Assembly (NCBI RefSeq): GCF_900101755.1 | Contig: NZ_FNAE01000001.1 | Coordinates: 1,302,001 to 1,366,000, forward strand | Reading direction: 5' to 3' | Length of the DNA: 64,000 bases | Origin: Ectopseudomonas alcaliphila | GTDB lineage: Bacteria; Pseudomonadota; Gammaproteobacteria; Pseudomonadales; Pseudomonadaceae | Shown: piece by piece, positions 45,460-54,574 of the stretch | Layout of the letters: each line of letters begins with the position of its first letter | Position numbering within the stretch: the first letter of the stretch is position 1 | Notes under the pieces: generated by a model | The model's database searches: none | Told to the model about the DNA's origin: nothing | What the model saw: only the letters and a program-made list of their open reading frames with translations | Made by a program: the position numbers and the translations under genes

Positions 45460-45743
45460 TCTGGACGAACCCCGCCCTCGAGCAACTCGAGGATCTGGCG
45501 CAGTACATAGCCCTCGACAAACCCGATACCGCTCGCGCGCTGATCAGGAAGGTCGTTGAAACGGTTGCGCGCTTGGCGGATTTTCCCCTGTCGGGCCGTA
45601 TTCCTGACGAGCGTACACACTCCGTGTATCGCGAAATCGTCGTCCCGCCCTGCCGAATCCTCTACCGCCCTACAGAGGCAGCGGTTTTCATTCTCCACAT
45701 CATGCGAGAGGAGCTTGTGCTACGCGCTCACATGCTCGAGTAA
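45447..45743 (+). CDS. Type II toxin, RelE/ParE family
   Basis: A 98-residue RelE/ParE-fold protein: VWTNPALEQLEDLAQYIALDKPDTA, then FPLSGRIPDERTHSVYREIVVPPCRILYR and a last strand VFILHIMREELVL. This is ParE-like in sequence, so gyrase poisoning is a likely but unproven target. It overlaps the antitoxin gene and converges with the TldE-like gene, three bases away. Confidence 0.88.
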   Translation: MAEIVWTNPALEQLEDLAQYIALDKPDTARALIRKVVETVARLADFPLSGRIPDERTHSVYREIVVPPCRILYRPTEAAVFILHIMREELVLRAHMLE

Positions 45744-45746
45744 GGG

Positions 45747-47066
45747 TCACAACGTCAGGGTAAACCGCGACAGCAAGGCCCCCGGCAGCGCCATCGAGCC
45801 TGTCTGCCTGGCGCCATAGGTAGCGCCCGGCAACAGCAGCTCCGGCTCGCGGGTCAGCGCCTCCAGATTCGGGCCGAGGAAGTCGAACAGCGAGTCGTCG
45901 AAACGCATGGTGTTGACCGGTGCCTGGATGTGGCCGTCCTCGACCCAGAAGGTGGCGAAGCGGGTCATGCCGGTCAGGCGCCCGGCCGGCAGGTCGGAGA
46001 AGTTGCCGTACCACAGGTTGCCGATATACAGCCCGGTGCCGAGCCGTTGCAGCACGCCCTGTTCCTCCAGCTCACCGCCTTGCATGCGCAATGACAACGG
46101 GTATTCGCCACTGCATGCGCCATTGGCGATCAGCTCGTATTCGGCGGCACTGCGCGAGCTGACCAGACGCTCGCCAGGTCGCCCCTGGCTGATCAGGCAC
46201 AGCGGCTGGCGCGGCCCTTCCGGCGTAAAGGCCGGTGCCAGGCCGCCTTCGATGCGCTCTTCCATGCTCACCAGCGAACTGAGCTCGGCCTTGCCACTGA
46301 ACAATCGCTGCAAGGGACTGCCGCCCGAAGCCAGCGCCTGGGCACCGAAGCCCCAGCAGCACAGGCTGACCAGCTCCTCCAGCGCAGCCGGCGTCAGATA
46401 GGCACGATAAGCACCCGGTTGCAGCGCCTTGGCCGGTCGACCGAGAAACTCCAGTTGTTGTCGCGCACCCTGCAGCTTGCGGGCGAACGCCTGGGCATCC
46501 CACTGCTCACCGGCATAGGCGCTTTTCACCGCCTGGCCATTGCCGTGAAACAGGCTGAACTCGAAGTTGAAACTGTGCGCAGCGTACCAGCCGAACGCGC
46601 CCCAGGAGCTGGCGAAGCCCTGGTACTGCGGGCCGACGGCAAGAAAGCCGACCAGATCCAGGCCCGTGGCCGCAGCAATGATCTGCCGCGCCATGGCCGT
46701 GCTATCCAGCGGCGCCGCATCACCGGCCAATTCGCTGCGCCAGGCCTCGCGATTCAAACGCAGATAAGGGTCGTCACTCAGCGTTGGCAGAACGTCGCGC
46801 AGGCGCTGCAAGGCCTGCTGCAGACGCGGCAGATCTTCGTCGAGCGCACCACTGAGCGCCAGTTTGCTCTCGGCATGGCGCTGACCCAGATACAGCGACA
46901 AGGTGGCGTATACCTGCTGCACTTGCCCGGCCTGGCGCACCTGCCCCTGGTTGAAACGGATAAAGCTGGACACCTCCGCCCCATAGCCCAGGGTGAAGCC
47001 CTCCTCGCCACCGATCTGCGCCTGCAGGTGCCCGAACAACGCGCTGAAATGCTGACGTGCATCCAT
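45747..47066 (-). CDS. TldE/PmbA-like metalloprotease subunit
   Basis: A 439-residue protein of the PmbA/TldE family, the non-catalytic partner of TldD proteases. It has the general layout (SFIRFNQGQVRQ at the N-terminus, YLGNLWYG- and TRFATFWVEDG-like motifs near the C-terminus). Its sequence is far from canonical E. coli PmbA, so it is probably a paralogue. The ATG at 47066 has GGAGGGG upstream and overlaps the TldD-like stop by one base. Confidence 0.8.
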   Translation of the reverse strand: MDARQHFSALFGHLQAQIGGEEGFTLGYGAEVSSFIRFNQGQVRQAGQVQQVYATLSLYLGQRHAESKLALSGALDEDLPRLQQALQRLRDVLPTLSDDPYLRLNREAWRSELAGDAAPLDSTAMARQIIAAATGLDLVGFLAVGPQYQGFASSWGAFGWYAAHSFNFEFSLFHGNGQAVKSAYAGEQWDAQAFARKLQGARQQLEFLGRPAKALQPGAYRAYLTPAALEELVSLCCWGFGAQALASGGSPLQRLFSGKAELSSLVSMEERIEGGLAPAFTPEGPRQPLCLISQGRPGERLVSSRSAAEYELIANGACSGEYPLSLRMQGGELEEQGVLQRLGTGLYIGNLWYGNFSDLPAGRLTGMTRFATFWVEDGHIQAPVNTMRFDDSLFDFLGPNLEALTREPELLLPGATYGARQTGSMALPGALLSRFTLTL

Positions 47067-48508
47067 CAGGCTGCCCCTCCAAAAACGTCGATATCGGCGA
47101 ATACGCAGGCGGGCGAGGCATGCCCGACACGGATCACCTGATTGGGCTCGCCCTTGCCGCAGTAGGGTGTGCCCAGTATCTCGAACGTACTGGCGTCGCC
47201 AACCGCCTTGAGATCTCGCCAGAACTGCGCGCTGATGCCGCGGTAGTTGGGGTTCTTCACCACGCCCTTGAGTTCGCCGTTTTCGATCAACTGACCCCAT
47301 TCGCAACCGAACTGGAATTTGTTGCGCGCATCGTCGATCGACCAGGAGCGGTTGTTGCTCATCAGGATGCCGTGCTCGATGCCGCCGATCAGTTCGGCCA
47401 GGCGTTGGTCGCCCGGCTCCAGGTTGAGGTTGGCCATGCGGTCGATGGGCGGCCGGTTCCAGTTGCAGGCGCGGCTGTTGGCCACACCCGACAGGCCACT
47501 GCGCCACTGCGACAGCGCACCACCGAGCGGGCGCTGGAGTATGCCATCGCGGATCAAGTATTGGCGCTGCGCCGGAGTGCCGTCGTCGTCGTGGCTGTAA
47601 CTGGCCAGCTCGCCCGGCACACTCGGATCGAAGGTCACGTTGAGCAGCGCCGAGCCGTATGGGTAATGACCGAAATCCTCCTGGCGGATGAAGCTGGTGC
47701 CGGCGAAATTGCGCTCGTCACCGAGGATGCGGTCGAGCTCCAGCGGATGACCGATGGACTCGTGAATCTGCAGGATCATCTGGTCCGGCATCAGCAGCAG
47801 GTCACGTGCACCGTTCGGCGTGTTCGGCGCCAGCAGCAGTTGCAACGCCTCGTCGGCGATGCGCGCGGCGCTGCCGATCACGCCCAACTGCGGCAGAACC
47901 TCGGCACCGCCCTGGCGCGCCAGATGGCTGCCACCGAAGCTGCGGCTCTGGCTGTCATGTTCATCGCTGGCCGTTACCCCAACCTGCGGGAAGACATAGC
48001 GCTGCGCGCGGCGCAGGCGGGCGCCGGCACTGTTGAGGTAGATCTGTTCATGACAGGTAAAGGTCAGGCCGACATGGCTGTCGACCAGGCGCGCGTCACG
48101 AGGAATCAGCGCCGACTCCGCCATCAGCAACTCGAACCAATGTGCGGCACTGGCCTGCGCCTGCTGGTAACCGGGCATCACATCGTCGCTTTGTTCGACC
48201 GGGTGTGGAAGGTCGCTGAGATCGAGCAGGTTATGCCCGGCCAGAGCACGGGCCATCTGCTCAGCCCGCTCCAGCGCAGCCTGCAGCCCCGCCTGGCTGA
48301 GGTCGCTGGTGGCCGCATAGGCCTCGACGCCGGCAACGCGCACGCTGAGCATGGCGCCGGCATCGTCGCCGAAGGATGGCGCTTGCGCGACCCGTCGGCG
48401 CACCCAGTAGGACTCCCGGCTCTCCTGCACGTGGCGCAGCGACCAGAAATCGGCGGTGGTTTTCAGCGCGGCAAAGCGCCGTTCCAGGGTGTCGCTGAGG
48501 GCGAACAT
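47066..48508 (-). CDS. TldD-like metalloprotease
   Basis: A 480-residue TldD-family protein with the metal site HESIGH at 249-254 and a later Cys/His region. TldD/TldE pairs trim peptides such as microcin B17 precursor or CcdA antitoxin. The N-terminus (MFALSDTLERRFAALK) differs from housekeeping TldD, suggesting a second pair with its own substrate. It is the first gene of a two-gene operon. Confidence 0.85.
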   Translation of the reverse strand: MFALSDTLERRFAALKTTADFWSLRHVQESRESYWVRRRVAQAPSFGDDAGAMLSVRVAGVEAYAATSDLSQAGLQAALERAEQMARALAGHNLLDLSDLPHPVEQSDDVMPGYQQAQASAAHWFELLMAESALIPRDARLVDSHVGLTFTCHEQIYLNSAGARLRRAQRYVFPQVGVTASDEHDSQSRSFGGSHLARQGGAEVLPQLGVIGSAARIADEALQLLLAPNTPNGARDLLLMPDQMILQIHESIGHPLELDRILGDERNFAGTSFIRQEDFGHYPYGSALLNVTFDPSVPGELASYSHDDDGTPAQRQYLIRDGILQRPLGGALSQWRSGLSGVANSRACNWNRPPIDRMANLNLEPGDQRLAELIGGIEHGILMSNNRSWSIDDARNKFQFGCEWGQLIENGELKGVVKNPNYRGISAQFWRDLKAVGDASTFEILGTPYCGKGEPNQVIRVGHASPACVFADIDVFGGAA

Positions 48509-48578
48509 CGGGCCTCCTCGGCATGCGGCAAAGGGAGCCAGTATGGAAACAATCGTCCGTGCGGATCAACCGCCGGGC

Positions 48579-48728
48579 TCAGCCCGGCGTCCCCAAGCCC
48601 GCCGCGCTCATGAACTGGCGCAGCAGCCAGGCCACCGCGCCCAGGGTCAGCACGCTGGCCGTCCAGATCAGCACCAGCCAACCCAGGCGCTGCCACAAGG
48701 GTTTCTTCTCTTGCTCGATCTTGGTCAT
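48579..48728 (-). CDS. DUF2474 small membrane protein, accessory to cyanide-insensitive oxidase
   Basis: A 49-residue protein: MTKIEQEKKPLWQRLGWLVL then one membrane helix (about 17-37). The DUF2474 family is found beside cioAB-type bd oxidases, where it may play the part of CydX in E. coli. It lies 10 bases after cioB, in the same operon. A palindromic hairpin covers its stop codon. Confidence 0.82.
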   Translation of the reverse strand: MTKIEQEKKPLWQRLGWLVLIWTASVLTLGAVAWLLRQFMSAAGLGTPG

Positions 48729-48738
48729 AGCCCGCACC

Positions 48739-49746
48739 TCAATGGTATCCGTGGTCCTGGGTAACCTTGCCGCGGAACACGTAGTAGCTCCAGGCGGTGT
48801 ACATCAGGATGAAGGGGATGATGAACAGCGCCCCCACCAGCATGAAGCCCTGGCTCTGCGGCGGTGCGGAGGCCTCCCAGATGCTGATCGACGGCGGGAT
48901 CACGTTCGGCCACAGGCTGATGCCCAGACCGCTGTAGCCGAGGAAGATCAGCGCCAGGGTGAGCAGGAACGGCGAGTAGTTGGCGTTGTTGGCCACGGCC
49001 CGCAGCAGCGCCCAGGTGCACAGCAATACCAGCACCGGTACCGGCATGAACCAGAACAGGTTGGGCAGGCTGAACCAGCGCTCGGCGATATCCGGGTGGG
49101 CAAATGGCGTCCACAAGCTGACGATGCCGGTCACGGCCAGCACCACGAACACCAGCGGTCGCCCCAGATCATGCATCTGCTGCTGCAGGCGACCTTCGGT
49201 CTTCATGATCAGCCAGGTGCAGCCGAGCAACGCGTAGGCGGCGATCAGCGCCACGCCGCAAAAGATCGAGAACGGCGTGAACCAGTCGAACGCGCCACCG
49301 GCAAAACGCCGGTTGACCACCTCGAATCCATCGATATAGGCACCCAGCGCCACGCCCTGGAAGAACGTGGCGGTCAGTGAGCCGCCGATGAAGGCCTTGT
49401 CCCACAGATGGCGCTTGTGCGCCTTGGCCTTGAATCGGAACTCGAAGGCCACGCCACGGAAGATCAGCCCCAGCAGCATCAGAATCAACGGCAAATAAAG
49501 TGCATCGAGCACCACCGCGTAGGCCAGCGGGAAGGCGCCGAACAGCCCCGCACCACCGAGCACCAGCCAGGTCTCGTTGCCGTCCCAGACCGGCGCGACG
49601 GTGTTCATCATCACGTCGCGCTCGCGATCATCACGCACGAAGGGAAAGAGGATGCCGATACCCAGATCGAAGCCATCCATCACCACATACATCATCACAC
49701 CGAAGGCGATGATCACCGCCCAGATCAGCGGAAGGTCGATACCCAT
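48739..49746 (-). CDS. cioB: Cyanide-insensitive terminal oxidase subunit II
   Basis: A 335-residue CydB-type subunit with about eight to nine membrane segments, starting MGIDLPLIWAVIIAFGVMMYVVMDGFDLG and carrying NTVAPVWDGNETWLVLGG. It pairs with CioA to form the bd-type quinol oxidase that resists cyanide. The ATG at 49746 has GAGGAG before it and is two bases after cioA. Length equals that of P. aeruginosa CioB. Confidence 0.95.
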   Translation of the reverse strand: MGIDLPLIWAVIIAFGVMMYVVMDGFDLGIGILFPFVRDDRERDVMMNTVAPVWDGNETWLVLGGAGLFGAFPLAYAVVLDALYLPLILMLLGLIFRGVAFEFRFKAKAHKRHLWDKAFIGGSLTATFFQGVALGAYIDGFEVVNRRFAGGAFDWFTPFSIFCGVALIAAYALLGCTWLIMKTEGRLQQQMHDLGRPLVFVVLAVTGIVSLWTPFAHPDIAERWFSLPNLFWFMPVPVLVLLCTWALLRAVANNANYSPFLLTLALIFLGYSGLGISLWPNVIPPSISIWEASAPPQSQGFMLVGALFIIPFILMYTAWSYYVFRGKVTQDHGYH

Positions 49747-49748
49747 GT

Positions 49749-51188
49749 TCAGCTCCTCTCCGGCAAGGTGTCGGTTTCGCCATCTTCCATGCCTTCTTCG
49801 GCAGCCGACAGCGGTCGTGCCGGAGTACGCGGCTGGCCAGGGCCACCGGAAGACACTTCCTTGCCCTCGTCGATCTTCGGCCCCTTGCGCACCAGGCGCA
49901 GCATGTAGCCGATACCCGCACCGAACAGGACGAAATAGACCACCACGAACAGCGTCAGGGTAATGCCCAACTGCGTCGCGCTGTGCCCGGAGGAAGCATC
50001 GGCGGTGCGCATCAGGCCATGGATGATCCACGGCTGGCGACCGATCTCGGTGGTGTACCAACCTGCGAGGATGGCGATGATCCCGCTCGGGCCCATCCAC
50101 ACGGCCAGATGCAGGAACGGACGGTAGGTGTACAGCCGCTCGCCGCGACGCAACCAGGTGCCCCACAGGCCGGTAAGGATCATCATCAGGCCCATGGCGA
50201 CCATGACGCGGAAGGTCCAGAACACGATGGTGGAATTGGCGCGGTCTTCCGGTGGGAAGTCCTTGAGCGCCGGCACCTGTTTGTCCAGGCTGTGGGTCAG
50301 GATCAGGCTGCCGAGCGCAGGGATCTCCACCTTGAAGCGGGTTTCCTCGCGCTCCATGTCCGGCCAGCCGAACAGGATCAGCGGCGTCGGCTCGTCGCCG
50401 ACGTTCTCCCAGTGGCCCTCGATGGCGGCGATCTTGGCCGGCTGGTACTTGAGGGTGTTGAGGCCGTGCAGATCACCGATGAAGGCCTGCACCGGCGCCA
50501 CCAGCAGCGCCATCCACAGCGCCATCGACAGCATCTTGCGGATTGCCGGGTTGTCACGCCCACGCAGCAGGTGCCAGGCCGCCGAGGCGCCGACGAAGAA
50601 GGCGGTGGCGAGGAAGGCCGCGGTGGCCATGTGTGCCAGGCGATAGGGGAACGACGGGTTGAACACCACGGCGAACCAGTCCACCGGAATCACCCGGCCA
50701 TCGATGATCTCAAAGCCCTGCGGCGTGTGCATCCAGCTGTTGGAGGCCAGGATCCAGAAGGTGGAAATCAGCGTCCCGATGGCCACCATCACCGTGGAGA
50801 AGAAGTGTAGACCCGGCCCGACGCGGTTCCAGCCGAACAACATGACGCCGAGGAAGCCTGCCTCGAGGAAGAACGCGGTGAGCACCTCGTAGGTCAGCAG
50901 CGGCCCGGTGACCGCCCCGGCAAAATCGGAGAACGCGCTCCAGTTGGTGCCGAACTGATAGGCCATGACTAGGCCGGAGACCACGCCCATGCCGAAGTTG
51001 ACCGCGAAGATCTTCGACCAGAAGTGGTAGAGGTCGCGGTATAGCGTATTCCCGCTCTTCAACCACAGACCTTCGAGCACCGCCAGATAGCTGGCCAGAC
51101 CGATGGTGATGGCCGGGAAGACGATGTGGAAGGAAATGGTGAAGGCAAACTGGACTCGGGCGAGATCAAGCGCCTCTAGACCGAACAT
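49749..51188 (-). CDS. cioA: Cyanide-insensitive terminal oxidase subunit I
   Basis: A 479-residue CydA-type subunit. The heme ligand region is at the N-terminus (ISFHIVFPAIT, His21), with YRLAHMATAAF holding the second His and a short Q-loop, as in cyanide-insensitive oxidases. CioAB oxidises ubiquinol without pumping. An ANR box lies about 150 bases upstream; in P. aeruginosa ANR represses cioAB at low oxygen. Confidence 0.95.
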   Translation of the reverse strand: MFGLEALDLARVQFAFTISFHIVFPAITIGLASYLAVLEGLWLKSGNTLYRDLYHFWSKIFAVNFGMGVVSGLVMAYQFGTNWSAFSDFAGAVTGPLLTYEVLTAFFLEAGFLGVMLFGWNRVGPGLHFFSTVMVAIGTLISTFWILASNSWMHTPQGFEIIDGRVIPVDWFAVVFNPSFPYRLAHMATAAFLATAFFVGASAAWHLLRGRDNPAIRKMLSMALWMALLVAPVQAFIGDLHGLNTLKYQPAKIAAIEGHWENVGDEPTPLILFGWPDMEREETRFKVEIPALGSLILTHSLDKQVPALKDFPPEDRANSTIVFWTFRVMVAMGLMMILTGLWGTWLRRGERLYTYRPFLHLAVWMGPSGIIAILAGWYTTEIGRQPWIIHGLMRTADASSGHSATQLGITLTLFVVVYFVLFGAGIGYMLRLVRKGPKIDEGKEVSSGGPGQPRTPARPLSAAEEGMEDGETDTLPERS

Positions 51189-51333
51189 GTCACATCCTCA
51201 TTCAGGGTTATTTCGGCCCCAGCACGCAAAGCCGATCCATAGACTCCAGGTCTTGGAGTCAAACGAGCTGAAATTGTTCTTATGAAGTGGAATGCAGCCG
51301 AACGGCTGCGCAGTAAAAGCGCGAAATGCCGCA

Positions 51334-51347
51334 TTGATCTGGATCAA
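51334..51347. promoter_or_regulatory. ANR/FNR box upstream of cioAB
   Basis: TTGATCTGGATCAA matches the ANR consensus perfectly and is centred about 153 bases before the cioA ATG. Its role would be repression if it overlaps the promoter, which was not located. Confidence 0.78.
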
Positions 51348-51434
51348 TGCGCACTAAAAGACTAGCCGCTAAAGACGCAACAGGCGCTGTGGTGATTTGC
51401 CGCGCGACAGGCCACCGCAGCGCTGCCCAGAAAA

Positions 51435-51506
51435 GCTTCGCCCCGGGGCGGAGCTCCTACGAAAAGCTGTGGCACCTACCTGTAGGAGCGGCGCCCCGCC
51501 GCGAAC
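51435..51506. repeat. REP pair (REPIN-like)
   Basis: GCTTCGCCCCGGGGCGGAGC and the facing arm starting GTAGGAGCGGCGCCCCGCC, about 20 bases apart. Its left flank is shared with the repeat at 3161-3241. Confidence 0.65.
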
Positions 51507-51607
51507 CTGCGCGCAAAAAAAGGGCGGCCACGCGCTACGCGGGCCGCCCGAATCACGGAGTTGCTTACATCGAGTGGTCGCGATGACTTGCAACCACCCG
51601 TATTGGA

Positions 51608-52885
51608 TTACCGTTCGAGAATCGCGGTCACACCTTGACCGCCTGCGGCGCAGATGGAGATCAGGCCGCGCCCCTCACCGGCCACCGCCAGCAGCTTGGC
51701 CAGGTTGGCGACGATGCGTCCACCGGTGGCCGCGAACGGGTGACCGGCAGCCAGTGAGCTGCCCTTGACGTTCATCCTGCTGCGGTCGATGGAACCCAGT
51801 GCGGCATCCAGACCCAGACGCTCCTTGCAGTAGTCGGCGTCCTCCCAGGCCTTGAGCGTGCACAGCACCTGGGCGGCGAAGGCCTCGTGAATCTCGTAGT
51901 AATCGAAGTCCTGCAGGGTCAGGCCATTGCGTGCGAGCAGGCGCGGCACCGCGTAAACCGGCGCCATGAGCAGGCCCTCCTTGCCCTGGACGAAATCCAC
52001 TGCCGCCGCCTCGCCATCGCGCAGGTAGGCCAGCACGGGCAGGCCACGGGCTCTGGCCCACTCCTCGCTGGCCAGCAGCACCAGCGAAGCACCATCGGTC
52101 AGCGGTGTGGAGTTGGCCGGAGTCAGGGTGCCGCGCGGGCCGCGCTCGAAGCAGGGCTTGAGGGTGGCGAGTTTCTCCGCGCTGATGTCCGGGCGCAGAT
52201 TCTGGTCGCGGGTCAGGCCGAGGAACGGCGTCATCAGGTCATCGTGCCAACCCTCGGCGTAGGACGCTGCCAGCTTCTGGTGACTGGCCAGCGCCAGCTG
52301 ATCCTGTTCGTCACGCGGGATGGCCCAGCGCTGCGCCATCAGTTCGCAGTGCTCGCCCATCGACAGCCCGGTACGTGGCTCACCGTTGCGCGGGATGTGC
52401 GGCGCCAGGTGGCGCGGGCGAATCTTCAGCAGGCTCTTGATCTTGTCGCCAGTGCTCTTGCCGCGATTGGCCTCAAGGAGAATCTGGCGCAGCCCTTCGT
52501 TGACGCCGATGGGCGCATCGGAGGTGGTGTCGACACCGCCAGCGATGCCACAGTCGATCTGCCCGAGGGCGATCTTGTTGGCCACCAGAATCGCCGCCTC
52601 CAGGCCGGTACCGCAGGCCTGCTGCAGATCATAGGCCGGGGTTTCCGGCGCCAGGCGCGAGCCCAACACGCACTCACGGGTCAGATTGAAATCTCGCGAA
52701 TGCTTGAGCACTGCACCGGCCACCACCTCGCCGAGGCGCTCGCCATGCAGATTGAAGCGCTCCACCAGCCCTTCAAGGGCGCTGGTCAGCATCTCCTGGT
52801 TGCTCGCCCTGGCGTAGACGGTGTTGGAACGGGCGAACGGAATACGGTTGCCGCCTACGATGGCGACCCGGCGCAACTGGGTCAT
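51608..52885 (-). CDS. Acetyl-CoA C-acyltransferase (thiolase)
   Basis: A 425-residue thiolase. The nucleophilic Cys91 lies in QQACGTG, with EIHEAFAAQ, GHPFAATG and a final CAAGGQG, where the usual motif is CIGGGQG. It condenses or cleaves acyl-CoA. In P. aeruginosa an equivalent gene sits beside a two-domain reductase, as here. The ATG at 52885 has AAGGAG upstream. The reductase gene is divergent. Confidence 0.92.
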   Translation of the reverse strand: MTQLRRVAIVGGNRIPFARSNTVYARASNQEMLTSALEGLVERFNLHGERLGEVVAGAVLKHSRDFNLTRECVLGSRLAPETPAYDLQQACGTGLEAAILVANKIALGQIDCGIAGGVDTTSDAPIGVNEGLRQILLEANRGKSTGDKIKSLLKIRPRHLAPHIPRNGEPRTGLSMGEHCELMAQRWAIPRDEQDQLALASHQKLAASYAEGWHDDLMTPFLGLTRDQNLRPDISAEKLATLKPCFERGPRGTLTPANSTPLTDGASLVLLASEEWARARGLPVLAYLRDGEAAAVDFVQGKEGLLMAPVYAVPRLLARNGLTLQDFDYYEIHEAFAAQVLCTLKAWEDADYCKERLGLDAALGSIDRSRMNVKGSSLAAGHPFAATGGRIVANLAKLLAVAGEGRGLISICAAGGQGVTAILER

Positions 52886-53116
52886 GGTGACTCCTTGCTG
52901 GTCGAGAAATCGAAGAAACCTGTGGCGAACTATTGCCCGTCAGCCGGTTCCCAGAAACATGAGACGTACACTGTAGCCTTCTGGTCGCACAGGCTAAACC
53001 TCGGATGGGCGCGAACATTGGCCGCCTTGCCGGCACGTGAGGCAACAGAGTCAATTGCGCTTTGCCAACTGCCGCGTACAGTGACACGACTTTCGATTCG
53101 CCCGCAGGAGCCCTTC

Positions 53117-54472
53117 ATGTCCGATCGTTATCTCGCTTTCGCCAACTCCTCCACCGGCCGCCGCCTGGTTGGCGCCCTCGGCCTGCCGGCGCCCGTGCGC
53201 CTGGAACGCTGGATGGCCGGCCGAGTGCGACCGGTTGACGGTGCCCTGTTGTTCGGCGGTGAAGGCGACCTGCTCAAGACCATTCAGCCCTTCGCCGGCA
53301 AGCTTACCGACCAACTCTTCGCCGCTCGCGACGGCCAGCTCGACCTGCCACGCTGGACCGCCGAACACGGCCCCAAACTCAAGGCGCTGGTATTCGACGC
53401 CAGCCACCTGACCCGCTTCGAGCAACTGATCGAGCTGCGCGACTTCTTCCAGCCCACCTTCAAGGGCCTGGCCAACAGCCCGCGCGTGGTGGTGCTGGGC
53501 CGCGCCCCCGAGTCGATCAAAGACCCTGTCGCGGCCAGCGTGCAGCGCTCACTGGAGGGGTTCACCCGCTCGCTGGGCAAGGAAATCCGTCGCGGCGGCA
53601 GCGTGCAGTTGCTCTATGTCGGCAAGGGGGGCGATCAGCAACTGGAAGGCGCGCTGCGCTTCTTCCTCTCGCCGAAAAGCGCCTACGTCTCCGGTCAGGT
53701 ACTGCGTCTCGGCGCCTGCGACGAACAGGTCAGGGACTGGACCCGCCCGCTGGCCGGCAAGAGGGCGCTGGTCACCGGCGCCTCGCGGGGTATCGGCGCC
53801 GCCATTGCCGAAGTGCTCGCCCGTGACGGCGCCGAGGTGGTGCTGCTCGATGTGCCACAGGCTGCCGATGCGCTGCAGGCCCTGGCGGCGCGCCTGGGCG
53901 GGCGCGCGGTGACCCTGGATATCTGCGCCGACGACGCGCCGCAGCGCCTGGTCGAAGCCGTGACCGATGGCCTGGATATCGTCGTGCACAACGCCGGCAT
54001 CACCCGCGACAAGACCCTGGCGAAGATGAGCGACGCCTTCTGGAATTCGGTGATCGACGTCAACCTCAAGGCGCCGCAGGTGCTGACCCAGGCGCTGCTG
54101 GACGCCGACAAGCTGCACGACAACGGGCGCGTGGTGCTGATCGCCTCGATCAGCGGCATCGCCGGCAACATGGGCCAGACCAACTACGCGGTGAGCAAGG
54201 CCGGCGTGATCGGCCTGGCTCAGGCCTGGGCGCCGGCACTGGCCAAGAAAGGCATCAGCATCAACGCGGTGGCGCCGGGCTTCATCGAAACCCAGATGAC
54301 TGCCGCCATTCCACTGGGCATCCGCGAAGCCGGGCGACGCATGAACTCCATGAGCCAGGGCGGCCTGCCGCAGGACGTCGCCGAGGCCGTGGCCTGGTTC
54401 GCCCAGCCGGGCTCGGGCGCAGTGACCGCGCAGGTGCTGCGCGTGTGCGGGCAGAGCCTGCTGGGCGCCTGA
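53117..54472 (+). CDS. 3-oxoacyl-ACP/CoA reductase, two-domain SDR
   Basis: A 451-residue protein. The N-terminal ~210 residues are an extra, degenerate Rossmann-like domain. The C-terminal half is an active SDR: TGASRGIGAAIAE, NAGITRDKTL and SISGIAGNMGQTNYAVSKAG with the Ser-Tyr-Lys triad. It reduces 3-oxoacyl thioesters with NAD(P)H. The ATG at 53117 follows GCAGGAG. Together with the thiolase and MaoC genes it makes three of the four steps of an acyl-CoA cycle. Confidence 0.9.
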   Translation: MSDRYLAFANSSTGRRLVGALGLPAPVRLERWMAGRVRPVDGALLFGGEGDLLKTIQPFAGKLTDQLFAARDGQLDLPRWTAEHGPKLKALVFDASHLTRFEQLIELRDFFQPTFKGLANSPRVVVLGRAPESIKDPVAASVQRSLEGFTRSLGKEIRRGGSVQLLYVGKGGDQQLEGALRFFLSPKSAYVSGQVLRLGACDEQVRDWTRPLAGKRALVTGASRGIGAAIAEVLARDGAEVVLLDVPQAADALQALAARLGGRAVTLDICADDAPQRLVEAVTDGLDIVVHNAGITRDKTLAKMSDAFWNSVIDVNLKAPQVLTQALLDADKLHDNGRVVLIASISGIAGNMGQTNYAVSKAGVIGLAQAWAPALAKKGISINAVAPGFIETQMTAAIPLGIREAGRRMNSMSQGGLPQDVAEAVAWFAQPGSGAVTAQVLRVCGQSLLGA

Positions 54473-54484
54473 GACCGTTGCGCT

Positions 54485-54570
54485 GGTGGGCTGGTGGGCT
54501 GAAGCGGATCGCCGCCCGGCCCACCCTACTGCCTGGACGCATGATGTTAGGTGCGAACGACGCACCCTAC
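54485..54570. repeat. GGCCCACCCTAC / GCACCCTAC repeat pair
   Basis: The stretch 54501-54529 is the exact inverse of 20840-20868 (29 bases). The second half (54550-54570) resembles 32126-32183. Confidence 0.65.
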
Positions 54571-54574
54571 GACT

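Larger units (their letters stand above)
51189..51607. other. Intergenic region between cioA and the thiolase gene
   Basis: About 420 bases with an ANR box (51334-51347) and a REP pair (51435-51506). No gene is supported here. Confidence 0.6.

Noticed and set aside
48571..48589. Terminator at the end of the cio operon
   Set aside because: A hairpin is present at the DUF2474 stop codon, but no T run follows, so I did not list it as a terminator.
51887..53116. Upstream extension of the reductase gene
   Set aside because: It is antisense to the thiolase gene; the ATG at 53117 with GCAGGAG is the true start.
53549..54565. Open frame of 338 codons on the minus strand
   Set aside because: It is antisense to the two-domain reductase, which has full SDR motifs.
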